A stretch of 64,000 nt of DNA from JAFGLZ01 sp964390905 (GTDB taxonomy: Bacteria; Planctomycetota; Phycisphaerae; UBA1845; JAFGLZ01). Position 1 is the first letter of the stretch, and the number at the start of each line of letters is the position of its first letter. The DNA lies in NCBI GenBank assembly GCA_964390905.1, contig CAYMLO010000002.1:62001-126000 (forward strand). Reading direction: 5' to 3'. The position numbers and the translations under genes are program-made. Below the pieces are notes generated by a model that saw nothing but the letters and a program-made list of their open reading frames with translations, did no database searches and was not told where the DNA came from. Positions 41,932 to 51,017 of the stretch are shown here, piece after piece.

Positions 41932-43596
41932 CTACAGGTTGGCGGCGCCCTTGAGCAGCTCTCGGGCCTGACGACGGCTGGTGGGTGTCTTGTTGGCCCC
42001 GGCGATCATCTCGGCCAACTCATCGACGCGGGCTTGGCCTTCGATCAGGTCGACCTCGGTTCGCGTCTGACCGCGCTGCGTCGTCTTGCTGACCTTGAGA
42101 TGCCGGGTGGCATAGGCGGCGATCTGCGGCAGGTGCGTGATGCAGATGACCTGGTGTTGGCCGGCCAGGCGGCGGAGCTTCTCACCGATGACCGACCCCA
42201 GACGCCCCCCGACGTGGGCGTCCACCTCATCGAAGACCAACACGCTCGACCGGTCGGTTCGCGCCAACACCGACTTGATCGCCAGCATGACCCGACTCAG
42301 CTCCCCTCCGGATGCCACCCGCCGCAGCGGCAACAGCGGCTGACCTGGGTTGGCGCGGACGATCATCTCGGCCTCGTCGCACCCGGTCGAGCCCGGATCG
42401 CACGCGGTCAGCTTCAGCTCAAACGTCGCCTTGTCCATCCCCAGCTCGGCGAGTTGCCCGTTGACGCGGGTGGCCAGCTTCTTGGCTGCGGTGCGGCGTT
42501 TCGCGGCGATTTTGCCGGCCAGCTCGTCGAATCGCTCGCGTGACGCGGCGATCAACCCGTCGATCTGCATGAAGTCGTCCTGCTGGCGTCGCAGATCCGC
42601 CGATTCGGTCTCGATCTTACCGCGATAGGCCAGCAGATCTTCGACGCTGCCGCCGTACTTGTCGCACAGCCGTCGCAGCAGGGCCAACCGGGCCTCGAGT
42701 TCGGATAGCTCGGCCGGGTCGAAATCCAGGCCTTCCACGTAGCGGCGGAGGTCGTTGGCCGCCTCGTCCAGACCCAACGCCGCCGACTCGCACGGCTTGG
42801 CCACCTTACCGAGTGACGCATCCAACTCGGCCAGATCGTTCAGCTCCCGGACGATGCCGCGCAACGTGTCCAGCAGACCGTCGTCGTCTGCCAGGGCGGT
42901 ATGGGCGGATCCGGCAGCCTGTCGAATCCGATCGATGTTGGCCAGTCGACGATGGCGAGCCTCGAGCGCCGCCAGTTCGCCGGGCTCGACGCCGGCCTGA
43001 TCGATCTCGGCGGCCTGGAACTCATACAGCTCGAGCTGCTGACGCCGCAATTCGGCATTCTCGGCCAAGCTCGCTCGCTCACTCAGGTGTCCCTGCCAGT
43101 CCCGGTAGGCCGTCGCCAGCTCCTCGCGGATGTCGTCGCAGCCCGCGAAGGCGTCGAGCACGCCCAATTGATTGCCCGGCTTGAGGAGGAACTGATGATC
43201 GTGCTGGCCGTGGATGTCCACCAGCCGTTCCCCCACCTGCTGCAGCATCGCTACCGTGACCGGCTGGCCGTTGATGGCACACGATCCCCGCCCGCTGGCC
43301 GACAGACGGCGGGTGATCAAGACCTCCTCGTCGTCGATGGCGACATCCGCCAGCGCGCTGAGCTCGGCGCGGCGTCGCTTGTCGGGCACGACGAAGACGC
43401 CGCTGACCCGTCCTTCGCCCGCGCCGGCCCGAACCGTCTGCCCGGCCGGGCGCACGCCCAACAGCAGCTGCAGCGCGCCGACCACGAGGCTCTTGCCCGC
43501 ACCCGTTGCACCCGTAAAGACGGTCAGTGACGCGTCCAGTTCGACCTGGACGTCCTCGATGATGGCGAGGTCGGAAATGTGCAACTCACGCAACAT
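41932..43596 (-). CDS. recN: DNA repair protein RecN
   Basis: A 554-residue SMC-like ATPase. MLRELHISDLAIIEDVQVEL leads to the Walker A GATGAGKSLVVGALQLLLG. A long coiled-coil middle is followed by ASGGELSRVMLAIKSV (ABC signature), VLVFDEVDAHVGG (Walker B) and CITHLPQIAAYA. RecN acts on DNA double-strand breaks. The ATG at 43596 is used; the in-frame extension upstream is not conserved in the family. It is 66 bp downstream of the tRNA-binding protein gene on the same strand. Confidence 0.96.
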   Translation of the reverse strand: MLRELHISDLAIIEDVQVELDASLTVFTGATGAGKSLVVGALQLLLGVRPAGQTVRAGAGEGRVSGVFVVPDKRRRAELSALADVAIDDEEVLITRRLSASGRGSCAINGQPVTVAMLQQVGERLVDIHGQHDHQFLLKPGNQLGVLDAFAGCDDIREELATAYRDWQGHLSERASLAENAELRRQQLELYEFQAAEIDQAGVEPGELAALEARHRRLANIDRIRQAAGSAHTALADDDGLLDTLRGIVRELNDLAELDASLGKVAKPCESAALGLDEAANDLRRYVEGLDFDPAELSELEARLALLRRLCDKYGGSVEDLLAYRGKIETESADLRRQQDDFMQIDGLIAASRERFDELAGKIAAKRRTAAKKLATRVNGQLAELGMDKATFELKLTACDPGSTGCDEAEMIVRANPGQPLLPLRRVASGGELSRVMLAIKSVLARTDRSSVLVFDEVDAHVGGRLGSVIGEKLRRLAGQHQVICITHLPQIAAYATRHLKVSKTTQRGQTRTEVDLIEGQARVDELAEMIAGANKTPTSRRQARELLKGAANL

Positions 43597-43662
43597 TGGG
43601 CAGATCCGTCCGCCCCGTTCGGGAGGGTTCGCGCGGGCGTCTCCCGCCAAGACGCTCGAGCG

Positions 43663-44013
43663 TCAGGAGATCTTGCAGCCCGGTTCGATCGGCTCGAGCG
43701 TGGTCAAGCTGATCACGCGGCTGCGGTCCTCGCTCGTGGCCGCCAGCAGCATGCCCTCACTCGTCTCGCCCCGCATCGCCCGCGGCGCGAGGTTGGCCAC
43801 GATGACGATCGTCTTGCCAACCAGCGACTGCGGGTCGTCCAGATAGGGCTTGAGCCCCGCGATGACCTGCCGCTCGCCCAACGCCCCGACGTCGACCCGA
43901 AGGCAGATCAGCTTGTCGGCGTTCGGATGCTCGCGGACCTCCAGCACCTTGGCCGTCCGCAGGTCGACCTTGGTGAAGTCAGGAAACTCGATCACTCCCG
44001 GTGTGTCACTCAT
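43663..44013 (-). CDS. tRNA-binding domain protein (MetG C-terminal/CsaA-like)
   Basis: 116 residues forming a single OB-fold tRNA-binding domain: FTKVDLRTAKVLEVREHPNADKL, RQVIAGLKPYL, LVGKTIVIVANLAPRAMRGETSEGMLLAA. This is the domain found at the C-terminus of methionyl-tRNA synthetase and as stand-alone beta subunits. Here it is separate; whether the catalytic MetG in this genome lacks it cannot be seen. Cytoplasmic; binds tRNA or structured RNA by family analogy. Confidence 0.9.
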   Translation of the reverse strand: MSDTPGVIEFPDFTKVDLRTAKVLEVREHPNADKLICLRVDVGALGERQVIAGLKPYLDDPQSLVGKTIVIVANLAPRAMRGETSEGMLLAATSEDRSRVISLTTLEPIEPGCKIS

Positions 44014-44052
44014 GGTTTCGCTCCGATGCGATGGCCTTCATCGCTGCGTAGG

Positions 44053-44952
44053 CTATGGGGTTGACGGTCGTTTGGCGTGCTTCATCCGCTCCTTCGTTTC
44101 GCGGGCCAGCTCCTCGATTCGCGAGTAGGGCTTGATGAACTCGACCGTGCCATTGCAGAACAGCACGTTGCCGCCCTCGCCGCCATGGTGGTCCGCCTTC
44201 TCATAGACCAGCACGTTCGACGGGTTGTTCCATTCGCCCTGCCCCTTGATGTACGCGTAGCAGGCCTCCAGATCCTTACCTACGCCGATGACGTCTACGG
44301 TGGAGCTGGGGCACACGAACATCTTCTTGGTGACTATGCCCGACTTTAGCAGCGTCTTAAAATTCGGGGGATATTCCTCGTTAAAGTCGTTTGCATACAC
44401 CCTCATCGCCTGCCCGATGCCCCTCAGATTGGCCGCGCATACGGCGCGCTTGGACAACTCACGTGCGCGTGCAAGCGACGGCAACAGGATGGAGGCCATC
44501 ATGATCATGGGGATGACTAGCAGAATGCTCGCCCCCCCCGTGCAGATGCCGGCGATGGCCATCCCCCTCCCCCCGTACTCCGCAGGCTTCCGGCTCACCC
44601 GGCTGACCGCGACGATGCCCAGGATCAAACCGGCGATCCCGATCGGGAAGCACCCCAGAATGCCGATGATCCCACATACCATCGCGCCGAGCGCCATCCC
44701 CTTCCGCGTTTCTCCGGAGTCCACGGCGGCCACCTGCGGCGACATCGGTATCGGCATGGTCGGCGGGGCAGCGGCGGGCTGAGCCGCCGGTGCCTGTTGA
44801 CCGCCGGCATCCTCGGCGACGGGCGAGTCCGGGTCGGCCTCGAGCACGAACTCGATCCCACACCCCTCCTGCGGACATCGGGTTGTCTTCCCCAGATGGC
44901 TGGCGTCGACGTGGAACCGATGCCCATTCGGGCAGGTGACCTTCGCTTTCAT
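44053..44952 (-). CDS. Zinc-ribbon / DUF4190 / prepilin-like fusion membrane protein
   Basis: 299 residues from ATG 44952 (AGGAAAGGG upstream). Domain order: a CxxxH...CxxxxC ribbon at the N-terminus (VTCPNGHRFHVDASHLGKTTRCPQEGC shortened here), an Ala/Pro linker, two DUF4190-type membrane segments (MALGAMVCGIIGILGCFPIGIAG and IAGICTGGASILLVIPMI), then a segment very like the planctomycete pseudopilin domain: SILLPSLARARELSKRAVCAANLRGIGQAMRVYAND, CPSS and DHHGGEGGNVLFCNGTVEFI. In prepilins the LARAR/N-L-R-GIGQA helix normally follows a cleaved N-terminal leader; here it follows transmembrane segments, so it is not a normal pilin. Confidence 0.82.
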   Translation of the reverse strand: MKAKVTCPNGHRFHVDASHLGKTTRCPQEGCGIEFVLEADPDSPVAEDAGGQQAPAAQPAAAPPTMPIPMSPQVAAVDSGETRKGMALGAMVCGIIGILGCFPIGIAGLILGIVAVSRVSRKPAEYGGRGMAIAGICTGGASILLVIPMIMMASILLPSLARARELSKRAVCAANLRGIGQAMRVYANDFNEEYPPNFKTLLKSGIVTKKMFVCPSSTVDVIGVGKDLEACYAYIKGQGEWNNPSNVLVYEKADHHGGEGGNVLFCNGTVEFIKPYSRIEELARETKERMKHAKRPSTP

Positions 44953-45090
44953 CGTGTTCCCTTTCCTGGACGGCGTACGCACTGCACGGACCGACCGCAG
45001 ACAAGCTGGATTATGCGGCGTAGACGGGCATTGGGCAATAGACAACCCCCGGGCACCGGCAGAAGCCCAGAGGCCACTCGTGAGCCGTGA

Positions 45091-45903
45091 TCATCTCAGG
45101 TCACTGAGTTGATGCAGTGGCGGGGGCGCGAGCGGGCTTCGCCAGGCCCCCAGGAGCGCGACGGCCTCGAAGACGGTCAGCATGCGGCTGACCTTCTCCC
45201 GCTCTCGCCAGATCCTGACCTCCCAACCCGGGGACTTGTGTTGCAGGACGAGAACCGCGTCTGCGGGCGTGTAGCGATCCAAGGCGACGCGGCTCCGACC
45301 GAACGCGAATCGCCGAACGACCACGCCCCCCGGAACCAGGAACCACTGGGCCGCGGGATACGACAGGGCCAGCGCAAATAGCACCACCAGCCCGAGAGCG
45401 CCCAACACAAAGTAGAACGGTGTCCCGGCCCTGCCCAGGAGAGCAGACATCATCATGCAAGCCGCCAAGCCGGCCGCCACGCTGACTGGCATGCTGGTGC
45501 GCATGGCTGCCCACCGCAACCGTGATCTGCCGGGCGCCGGCAGATGGGGCCCGTCGGGCCCGGGATTGACGTTGCAGATCCCCTGCAAGCTTCGGTTGGC
45601 CTCGTTCAGCTCCATGGGCTCAAACGGTACGGTGATGAGCGGGGCAGCGGGGGGATCGGGGCGGCCCACCGGGACATGCACGATAGCGGCACCAGGCAGC
45701 TCGCGCTGGTTCAGAATGCGCTGGACGCGAACCGCGAAGTCGCGCTCCCGGCGGCACCCCTCGGCAACGGCTCCGATCGCTCTGAGCGCATCGCCTGGCA
45801 GCTCGGGTGAGCGTGCGGTCGCCCGATCAGCCTTCTCTCCCAACGTGAGCCAGACCACAGGGCATGCCGTCCGCGGCGCGCTGGTGTCCGATCCCTGATC
45901 CAT
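45091..45903 (-). CDS. Predicted membrane protein, unknown function
   Basis: 270 residues from ATG 45903 (no strong ribosome binding site). The N-terminal half is cytoplasmic-looking without recognised domain. Two hydrophobic segments lie at about residues 145-190 (VSVAAGLAACMMMSALLG and FYFVLGALGLVVLFALALSYPAAQWFLV). The C-terminal 80 residues (GGVVVRRFAFGRSRVALDRYTPADAVLVLQHKS...) have the alternating pattern of a PH-like or bPH2 membrane-associated domain, which is a guess. It lies between ychF and the DUF4190 fusion on the same strand. Confidence 0.7.
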   Translation of the reverse strand: MDQGSDTSAPRTACPVVWLTLGEKADRATARSPELPGDALRAIGAVAEGCRRERDFAVRVQRILNQRELPGAAIVHVPVGRPDPPAAPLITVPFEPMELNEANRSLQGICNVNPGPDGPHLPAPGRSRLRWAAMRTSMPVSVAAGLAACMMMSALLGRAGTPFYFVLGALGLVVLFALALSYPAAQWFLVPGGVVVRRFAFGRSRVALDRYTPADAVLVLQHKSPGWEVRIWREREKVSRMLTVFEAVALLGAWRSPLAPPPLHQLSDLR

Positions 45904-45969
45904 ACTGCGCAACCGGAGTGCTTCTTCGGCGGCAAGTGACGTAGATCCCTCAGAACCACCTCGAGCGGC

Positions 45970-47034
45970 CTACACGTTGAACCGAAACAGGATGACGTCG
46001 CCGTCCTGGACGATGTAGCTCTTGCCCTCCAGGCGGACCTTGCCGGCAGCCTTGGCGGTCTTCATATCGCCGACGTCGGCGAGGTCGTCGTAGGGGACGG
46101 TCTCGGCTCGGATGAAGCCGCGGGCGATGTCGGTGTGGACCTTACCCGCCGCCTCGATCGCGGGCGTCCCGGCGGGGATGGCCCACGCCCGGACCTCGTC
46201 CTTGCCCACCGTCAGAAACGAGAGCAGACCCAGCGCCCCATAGCACGCGTGAACGAGCGAGTCCAAGGCGGGCTCGGCTACCCCGAGATCGGCCAGGAAC
46301 GCGGGGCGATCCGCCGGGTCCAACTGGGCGATCTCCGCCTCGATCTCAGCCGACAGGGACAGGACCTCCGCCGCATCGTCGCATTGTAGGGACGGCGGCG
46401 CGTCGAGATCCGTCTCGTTGACATTGAGGGCAACCACGAGCGGTCGCTGCGTCAGGAACGCGAAGTTCCTGACCATCTGTCGCTCCTCGTCGGCCTGCAG
46501 CAGGCCCGAGATCGAGCGGTCGTTCTCGAGCGCTTCGGCGCAGCGCTCCAGCAGCGCCAGCTCCTTCTTGTCGTGGTCTTGTGTGGGCGTGGGCTTGGTG
46601 ACCTGTTTGCGGAGCCGGTCGATCCGACCCGTCGCGACCTCCAGATCGGCGAAGACCAACTCGGCGCGGAGTTCCTCCAGATCCGCCGCGGGATCCACGC
46701 GGTCTCGATAGGGCGGCGCGGCGTCGCTCTCGAAGGCCCGCAACACCGCGACCAGCGCGTCGCACGTCCGCATGTTCGCGACGTGTCGGCGGAACTCGGC
46801 CTGCCCGTGGGGCGTCACCAGCGAGGCGCCGGGGAAATCCACGAAGTCCAACGTCGCCTGCACGGTTCGATCGAGACCGTGCATGTCCGCCAGCACCTGC
46901 AGTCTCGGATCCGGCACCTTGACCACGGCCGCGTGTTCCTGGGCCACCTGGGCCGGGTCGGGCGGCTGCCCGGTGACCGCGGCAAAGAGCGTCGTCTTGC
47001 CCGACTGCGGCAGACCGATCAGGGCAACTTTCAT
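45970..47034 (-). CDS. ychF: Redox-regulated ATPase YchF (Obg-like)
   Basis: A 354-residue OLA1/YchF protein: P-loop GLPQSGKTTLFAAVTG, G3 VDFPGA, NVNETD in place of the NKxD guanine motif (explaining the ATP preference of the family), a coiled hairpin and the C-terminal TGS-type domain FLTVGKDEVRAWAIPAGTPAIEAAGKVHTDI ending in DGDVILFRFNV. It hydrolyses ATP and binds ribosomes. It starts 7 bases after the FHA-domain gene stop on the same strand. Confidence 0.95.
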   Translation of the reverse strand: MKVALIGLPQSGKTTLFAAVTGQPPDPAQVAQEHAAVVKVPDPRLQVLADMHGLDRTVQATLDFVDFPGASLVTPHGQAEFRRHVANMRTCDALVAVLRAFESDAAPPYRDRVDPAADLEELRAELVFADLEVATGRIDRLRKQVTKPTPTQDHDKKELALLERCAEALENDRSISGLLQADEERQMVRNFAFLTQRPLVVALNVNETDLDAPPSLQCDDAAEVLSLSAEIEAEIAQLDPADRPAFLADLGVAEPALDSLVHACYGALGLLSFLTVGKDEVRAWAIPAGTPAIEAAGKVHTDIARGFIRAETVPYDDLADVGDMKTAKAAGKVRLEGKSYIVQDGDVILFRFNV

Positions 47035-47041
47035 CGGTGTG

Positions 47042-47371
47042 CTAGCTCCCGTCCGGCAGTTCGGGGGGGATATCGGCCGGGCCCGGTTCGCTGCGGAATG
47101 TGAAGTGGGTCCCGCCGATGCAAAACTGGTCTCCGTCTCCCAAGATCACGTCATCGATGGGCTGCAGGCCCATCCACGTCTGGTTGCGGCTGCCCAGGTC
47201 CTCGAGGTGCCATTGACCCTCGTGTTCGACGAGCTGGCAATGATGACGCGAGATCTTCGGGTCGACGATCTGGAGATCGCAGCCGGCCCCCCGACCCAGC
47301 ACGACGGGACTCTTGTCCAGCACCACCCGCTGGACGCGCCCTCCCTGGAACTCCACGATGAAGTATGCCAT
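47042..47371 (-). CDS. FHA-domain protein
   Basis: A 109-residue protein consisting of one forkhead-associated domain: LDKSPVVLGRGAGCDLQIVDPKISRHHCQLV with the Gly-Arg and Ser-x-x-His signature, LEDLGSRNQTWM with Asn in the usual place, and a final FTFRSEPG. FHA domains bind phosphothreonine peptides. There is no membrane segment or partner domain, so it is a stand-alone adaptor. The ATG at 47371 fits the domain boundary. Confidence 0.92.
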   Translation of the reverse strand: MAYFIVEFQGGRVQRVVLDKSPVVLGRGAGCDLQIVDPKISRHHCQLVEHEGQWHLEDLGSRNQTWMGLQPIDDVILGDGDQFCIGGTHFTFRSEPGPADIPPELPDGS

Positions 47372-47625
47372 CGGATCTGGCTTCCCTACGCGGCACGACG
47401 CCACCCGCGAAGGCGACCCTCACCCCTCCTCACCGACGCCGCAAGGCCTCCCCGAGGATAGGCCCCACCGACCGTTCCGTCAATCGGCCGTCTTTCGACA
47501 TCCAGTCAGGGCTTACGACGAGCCAAAGGCACTCCGGCCCCAGCCGGCCGGCGCCATTGATGCGCCTGGCGCGCCGATGGTATAAGCCGCTACGACTGTC
47601 TCGTCGTTATCAGGGGAGGCCCGTC

Positions 47626-50535
47626 ATGCGCGCAATGCCCTCCGTTGCTGCTTTGCCGTTGATGTGCTCGTTGAGCGTCGCCGTCGCCTTCGACGGTCAC
47701 CGTGTCACGGAGGGTCCGCTGGCCTTGTCCATCAAGCCCCCGCCAACCGTGACGGACTACGATCAGCCGGTGCCCGTTCGGGTCCGTCTCGAGAACCACG
47801 ACAAGGCTGTGCTGACCGGCGTCGCCGAGGTCCGCAACCTGGTCGATGACTGGCGCGTGGTCGGGCGCGCCCGGCAGCCCTTCAGCCTGAAGGACGGGCA
47901 GGCCGCGACGCTCACGTTCTGTGTGGCCGCCGGGAAGGAAACTTACGCCGAACTGTATCCCATCCATGTCTACGCACGGTTCCGAGACGGGCAGCAAGAA
48001 CGAACCGCCCATGCTGTCCGTATCATCGAGCCGAAGCTCCAGCGTCCCGACGCGTCGCTCAAGACGCCTCCATCCGTCCCCGTCACCTCCGTCCCGGTGC
48101 GGGGCGCGTTTCCGTTGTGGTCGACGCACGGGCCCGCGCGCAAAGCCGCGATCCGGAGGATCACCGAAGCCCTCGGGGGCCTGGCAACGGGACCGCCGCC
48201 GCCTGGTCAGATCCTGCGGATCGATCGGGGCATGCTCGGTGGTGTCCGATTGCCCGTCCGACACGGCTACGTCCTTGGGCTCGGACCGGATGGCGACCGG
48301 TGCGCGGTGCTGGTCCAGCCTGGCCGGCGGGGTCTGATCGACGGCCTGATCGGCCTGGGCTACGCCGACGGCAAGACCATCGTCTTCGATGGGCTGCCTG
48401 TCCAGATCAACGGCAGCGCCGTGGGCGAGTGGACGTCGACCGTCGCGTATGAGCGGTGCGACCGACGGATCAGCGAGGGACGACTGACTGCCGTGCACAG
48501 GCTTGGCGATCGCCTTGGGGCCTTCGACCTGACCATCAGCCTGTGGTCGGACGGTCCGGGATTGCGGATCAAGTTCGATTGTGCGGGGGACCCGGCAGGG
48601 AAAACCGACCCGGCCGACCCACGCCGGATCACCGATCTGTCGCTCGGTCCGGCCAACGTGAAGGCATCGCGGGTCTATTACGGGCACGGGTACTGCATCG
48701 AGAATCCCAAGGGGTTCGGCGCCCATTTTGGCGGGCACAACATGTCTGCGAGCCATGTGGGGTTCGATTTCGAGAGCGGGATCGCGCTGCTCCAAGCCGT
48801 CGACAACCCGCCGGACAGGCTCGAGGTCAGGCCCGACCAGCGGCGCTACCAGCTGCACACGCACATGAACGCCACGCTGACGCTCGTCGCCAGCAAGAAG
48901 GGTGCGTTTGACTGTGCGATCCAGTACCGCGAATTGTATGACAAGCCGGCTGCCGGCGGAGTGCGGCGCCTGGCGGGTCGATTCACGTATGACATCTGGT
49001 GGAGCGGGCCCTTCGCTGACATCGCAAAGCAGATGGCCCGACAGATCCGCTACGGCTGCACCGACGCGATCCTGACGCTGCACGTCTGGCAGCGGTGGGG
49101 CTACGACTATCGCCTACCGGACATCTTCCCGCCGAACCCGAGGCTCGGCACCGTCGAGGACCTCCGCCAGATCGGCGAGCTGTGCCGCAAGCACGACATC
49201 CCCTGGGGCCTGCACGACAACTACACCGACTTCTACCCGGACGCGACCGGCTACACGTACGATCATGTCTGCTTCGGACGGGACGGCACGCCCAGGAAGG
49301 CCTGGTGCAACGTCGGCCGACGGGCGCAGAGCTACCGTTGGCGGCCCGACCGTTTCATGCCGTTCCTGCAGCGCAACCTGAAGCGCATCAAGCCGGCGCT
49401 TGATCCGAGCCATTACTTCATCGACGTCCTCTCATCGATCGGATGCTACGACTTCTATGATCGCCAGGGCGGGTTCCATCCGAAGCTCGAAACGCGGCGT
49501 CGCTGGGGCGAGGCGTTTGCGTGGGTCCGCGACTACCTCGGCGATGCCGCGCCCACCACCTCCGAGGCCGGCCACGATCAGCTCGTCGGCTACCTCGACG
49601 GCGCCGACTGTCAGTTCCTGACGCTATCGACGATCCCCCGGCCCACGCGCTTCATGATCACCATGCGGTGCGAGGACTGGGAGCGGACCCCCTGGTATGA
49701 CGCGGTGTTGCACGACAAGTTCATCCTCCACGGCGTGGGGTACTGCAACCGGTATCGCGCAGGTCGGCCCCGCGAGCTGCACGGCATCTCCAGCAATGAT
49801 TACATCTCAGCCGAGGTCCTCACGGGACATCCCGCCATGGTCGACGCCAGGTGCTGGGGCGCCGCGGCCGTTCGGAAGTATTGGCTGTTGCAGGACATCG
49901 CCCGGAACTTGGCGCTGCGGCGCATCCGCAGCGTCACGTTCGCCGACGACAACATCCACCGGCAGCACGTCACGTGGGACAACGGCACGCGGGTGTGGGT
50001 GAACCGCGGCCAGTCAGATTGGATCGTTCACGGCCATGTCCTGCCGCAATACGGCTACCTCGTCGAAGGCAAGGACCTGTTCTCGACCATCGAACGGCGC
50101 GACGGCGTGATCGTCGAGCACACGGGCGGTCCGGCCGGCGTGTACTGCAATGCGCGGCCCCTCGGGGGCGACAGGACGGTCAACGTTCGTCTGAAGCCCC
50201 CCGCGCCCGGAGCAGAGAGCGAGGAACCCCGGATCAATCTGGAGAAGCGGCGGATCGACTTCGGACCCCTGATTACCGACGGCGCCTGCCGGGTCCAGGG
50301 CATTAAGGGGGGCGTTCGCATTACCCCCCTGCCCGACAGTCCACCGTGTTCGGTCCGGCTGCGTCCGTGGAAGTCTGGTCATGACAGGCCGGTGGCCGGA
50401 GCGACCATGGCGGCGCTTGACGAGGCGGGCCAGACCGTCCGGTTGACGTCGGTACCCGCGACAGACGGAGACGTGTCGCTGACGCACGATGGGAAAGCGT
50501 TTTGCTACGAAGTGAGGTGGAAACCCGCCCGCTGA
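47626..50535 (+). CDS. Secreted large glycosidase-like protein, GH101/GH129-like TIM barrel
   Basis: A 969-residue protein with a very strong AGGGGAGG six bases before ATG 47626. Signal peptide SVAALPLMCSLSVAVAF. The first 480 residues are beta-rich (N-terminal domains). From about residue 470 a TIM-barrel region contains AILTLHVWQRWGYDYRLPDI, IPWGLHDNYTDFYPD, HYFIDVLSSIG with Asp600, and TTSEAGHDQLVGYLDGADC with Glu647. Asp nucleophile followed by Glu acid/base in that order is seen in GH101 and GH129 families (alpha-N-acetylgalactosaminidases); I assign it only as similar to these. A C-terminal beta domain ends the protein. Probable exported or periplasmic glycosidase. Confidence 0.85.
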   Translation: MRAMPSVAALPLMCSLSVAVAFDGHRVTEGPLALSIKPPPTVTDYDQPVPVRVRLENHDKAVLTGVAEVRNLVDDWRVVGRARQPFSLKDGQAATLTFCVAAGKETYAELYPIHVYARFRDGQQERTAHAVRIIEPKLQRPDASLKTPPSVPVTSVPVRGAFPLWSTHGPARKAAIRRITEALGGLATGPPPPGQILRIDRGMLGGVRLPVRHGYVLGLGPDGDRCAVLVQPGRRGLIDGLIGLGYADGKTIVFDGLPVQINGSAVGEWTSTVAYERCDRRISEGRLTAVHRLGDRLGAFDLTISLWSDGPGLRIKFDCAGDPAGKTDPADPRRITDLSLGPANVKASRVYYGHGYCIENPKGFGAHFGGHNMSASHVGFDFESGIALLQAVDNPPDRLEVRPDQRRYQLHTHMNATLTLVASKKGAFDCAIQYRELYDKPAAGGVRRLAGRFTYDIWWSGPFADIAKQMARQIRYGCTDAILTLHVWQRWGYDYRLPDIFPPNPRLGTVEDLRQIGELCRKHDIPWGLHDNYTDFYPDATGYTYDHVCFGRDGTPRKAWCNVGRRAQSYRWRPDRFMPFLQRNLKRIKPALDPSHYFIDVLSSIGCYDFYDRQGGFHPKLETRRRWGEAFAWVRDYLGDAAPTTSEAGHDQLVGYLDGADCQFLTLSTIPRPTRFMITMRCEDWERTPWYDAVLHDKFILHGVGYCNRYRAGRPRELHGISSNDYISAEVLTGHPAMVDARCWGAAAVRKYWLLQDIARNLALRRIRSVTFADDNIHRQHVTWDNGTRVWVNRGQSDWIVHGHVLPQYGYLVEGKDLFSTIERRDGVIVEHTGGPAGVYCNARPLGGDRTVNVRLKPPAPGAESEEPRINLEKRRIDFGPLITDGACRVQGIKGGVRITPLPDSPPCSVRLRPWKSGHDRPVAGATMAALDEAGQTVRLTSVPATDGDVSLTHDGKAFCYEVRWKPAR

Positions 50536-51017
50536 GGTCGCTCCGATCCCGGTCACGAGGGGCCTCGGAGGGCAAGGCCGTCCCTGTCTGCCGGACGGGG
50601 CAGTCCATTCCGCCAGATGCGCGCAAGATTTCCGATTATAAGTATAGTCTTCTTGTAGCGTATTATTCACAGACTCCCTTGGCCGTCCTGTGCCAGCTGC
50701 GTAAAATTAGGTGGAGTGCGTTGAGAGGAGAGTAGGTCAGGGCTCGCTGTTGGACATGTCTGGTCTGGCGCGTTCTGCCTGCCTGAGGATAGGAGGGACG
50801 TCTCAACCTACACATCGAAGGCTCCCACGCACGGGCCTCGCCGGCACGCGCGCAACGGAAGATGACCGTTCTAGGAGCCGTGTGGGACTCAGGAGTACTC
50901 GCCTCTGCCTGGTTCATGGGTGGGTCCCTTTTGAAGCCGTCGCAACAGGGACCGGTGCTGGAACCATGCGACGACGACGGCGGACATCGGGTCCGTGAAG
51001 GAAGGAGGAATGGGGTT
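50536..51017. other. 482-base non-coding stretch upstream of the PEP-CTERM genes
   Basis: No convincing gene. It contains an AT-rich island (about 50630-50670, TTATAAGTATAGTCTTCTTG), a candidate promoter at 50679-50707 and a long leader to the first PEP-CTERM gene, with AGGAGG at 51003-51008. An in-frame extension of that gene exists upstream but begins without ribosome binding site or signal peptide. Confidence 0.6.
50679..50707 (+). promoter_or_regulatory. Candidate promoter for PEP-CTERM gene 1
   Basis: TTGGCC (50679-50684), a 17-base spacer and TAAAAT (50702-50707). It would give a leader of about 300 bases, unusually long. The AT-rich island just upstream could be an UP-like element. 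Confidence 0.35.
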
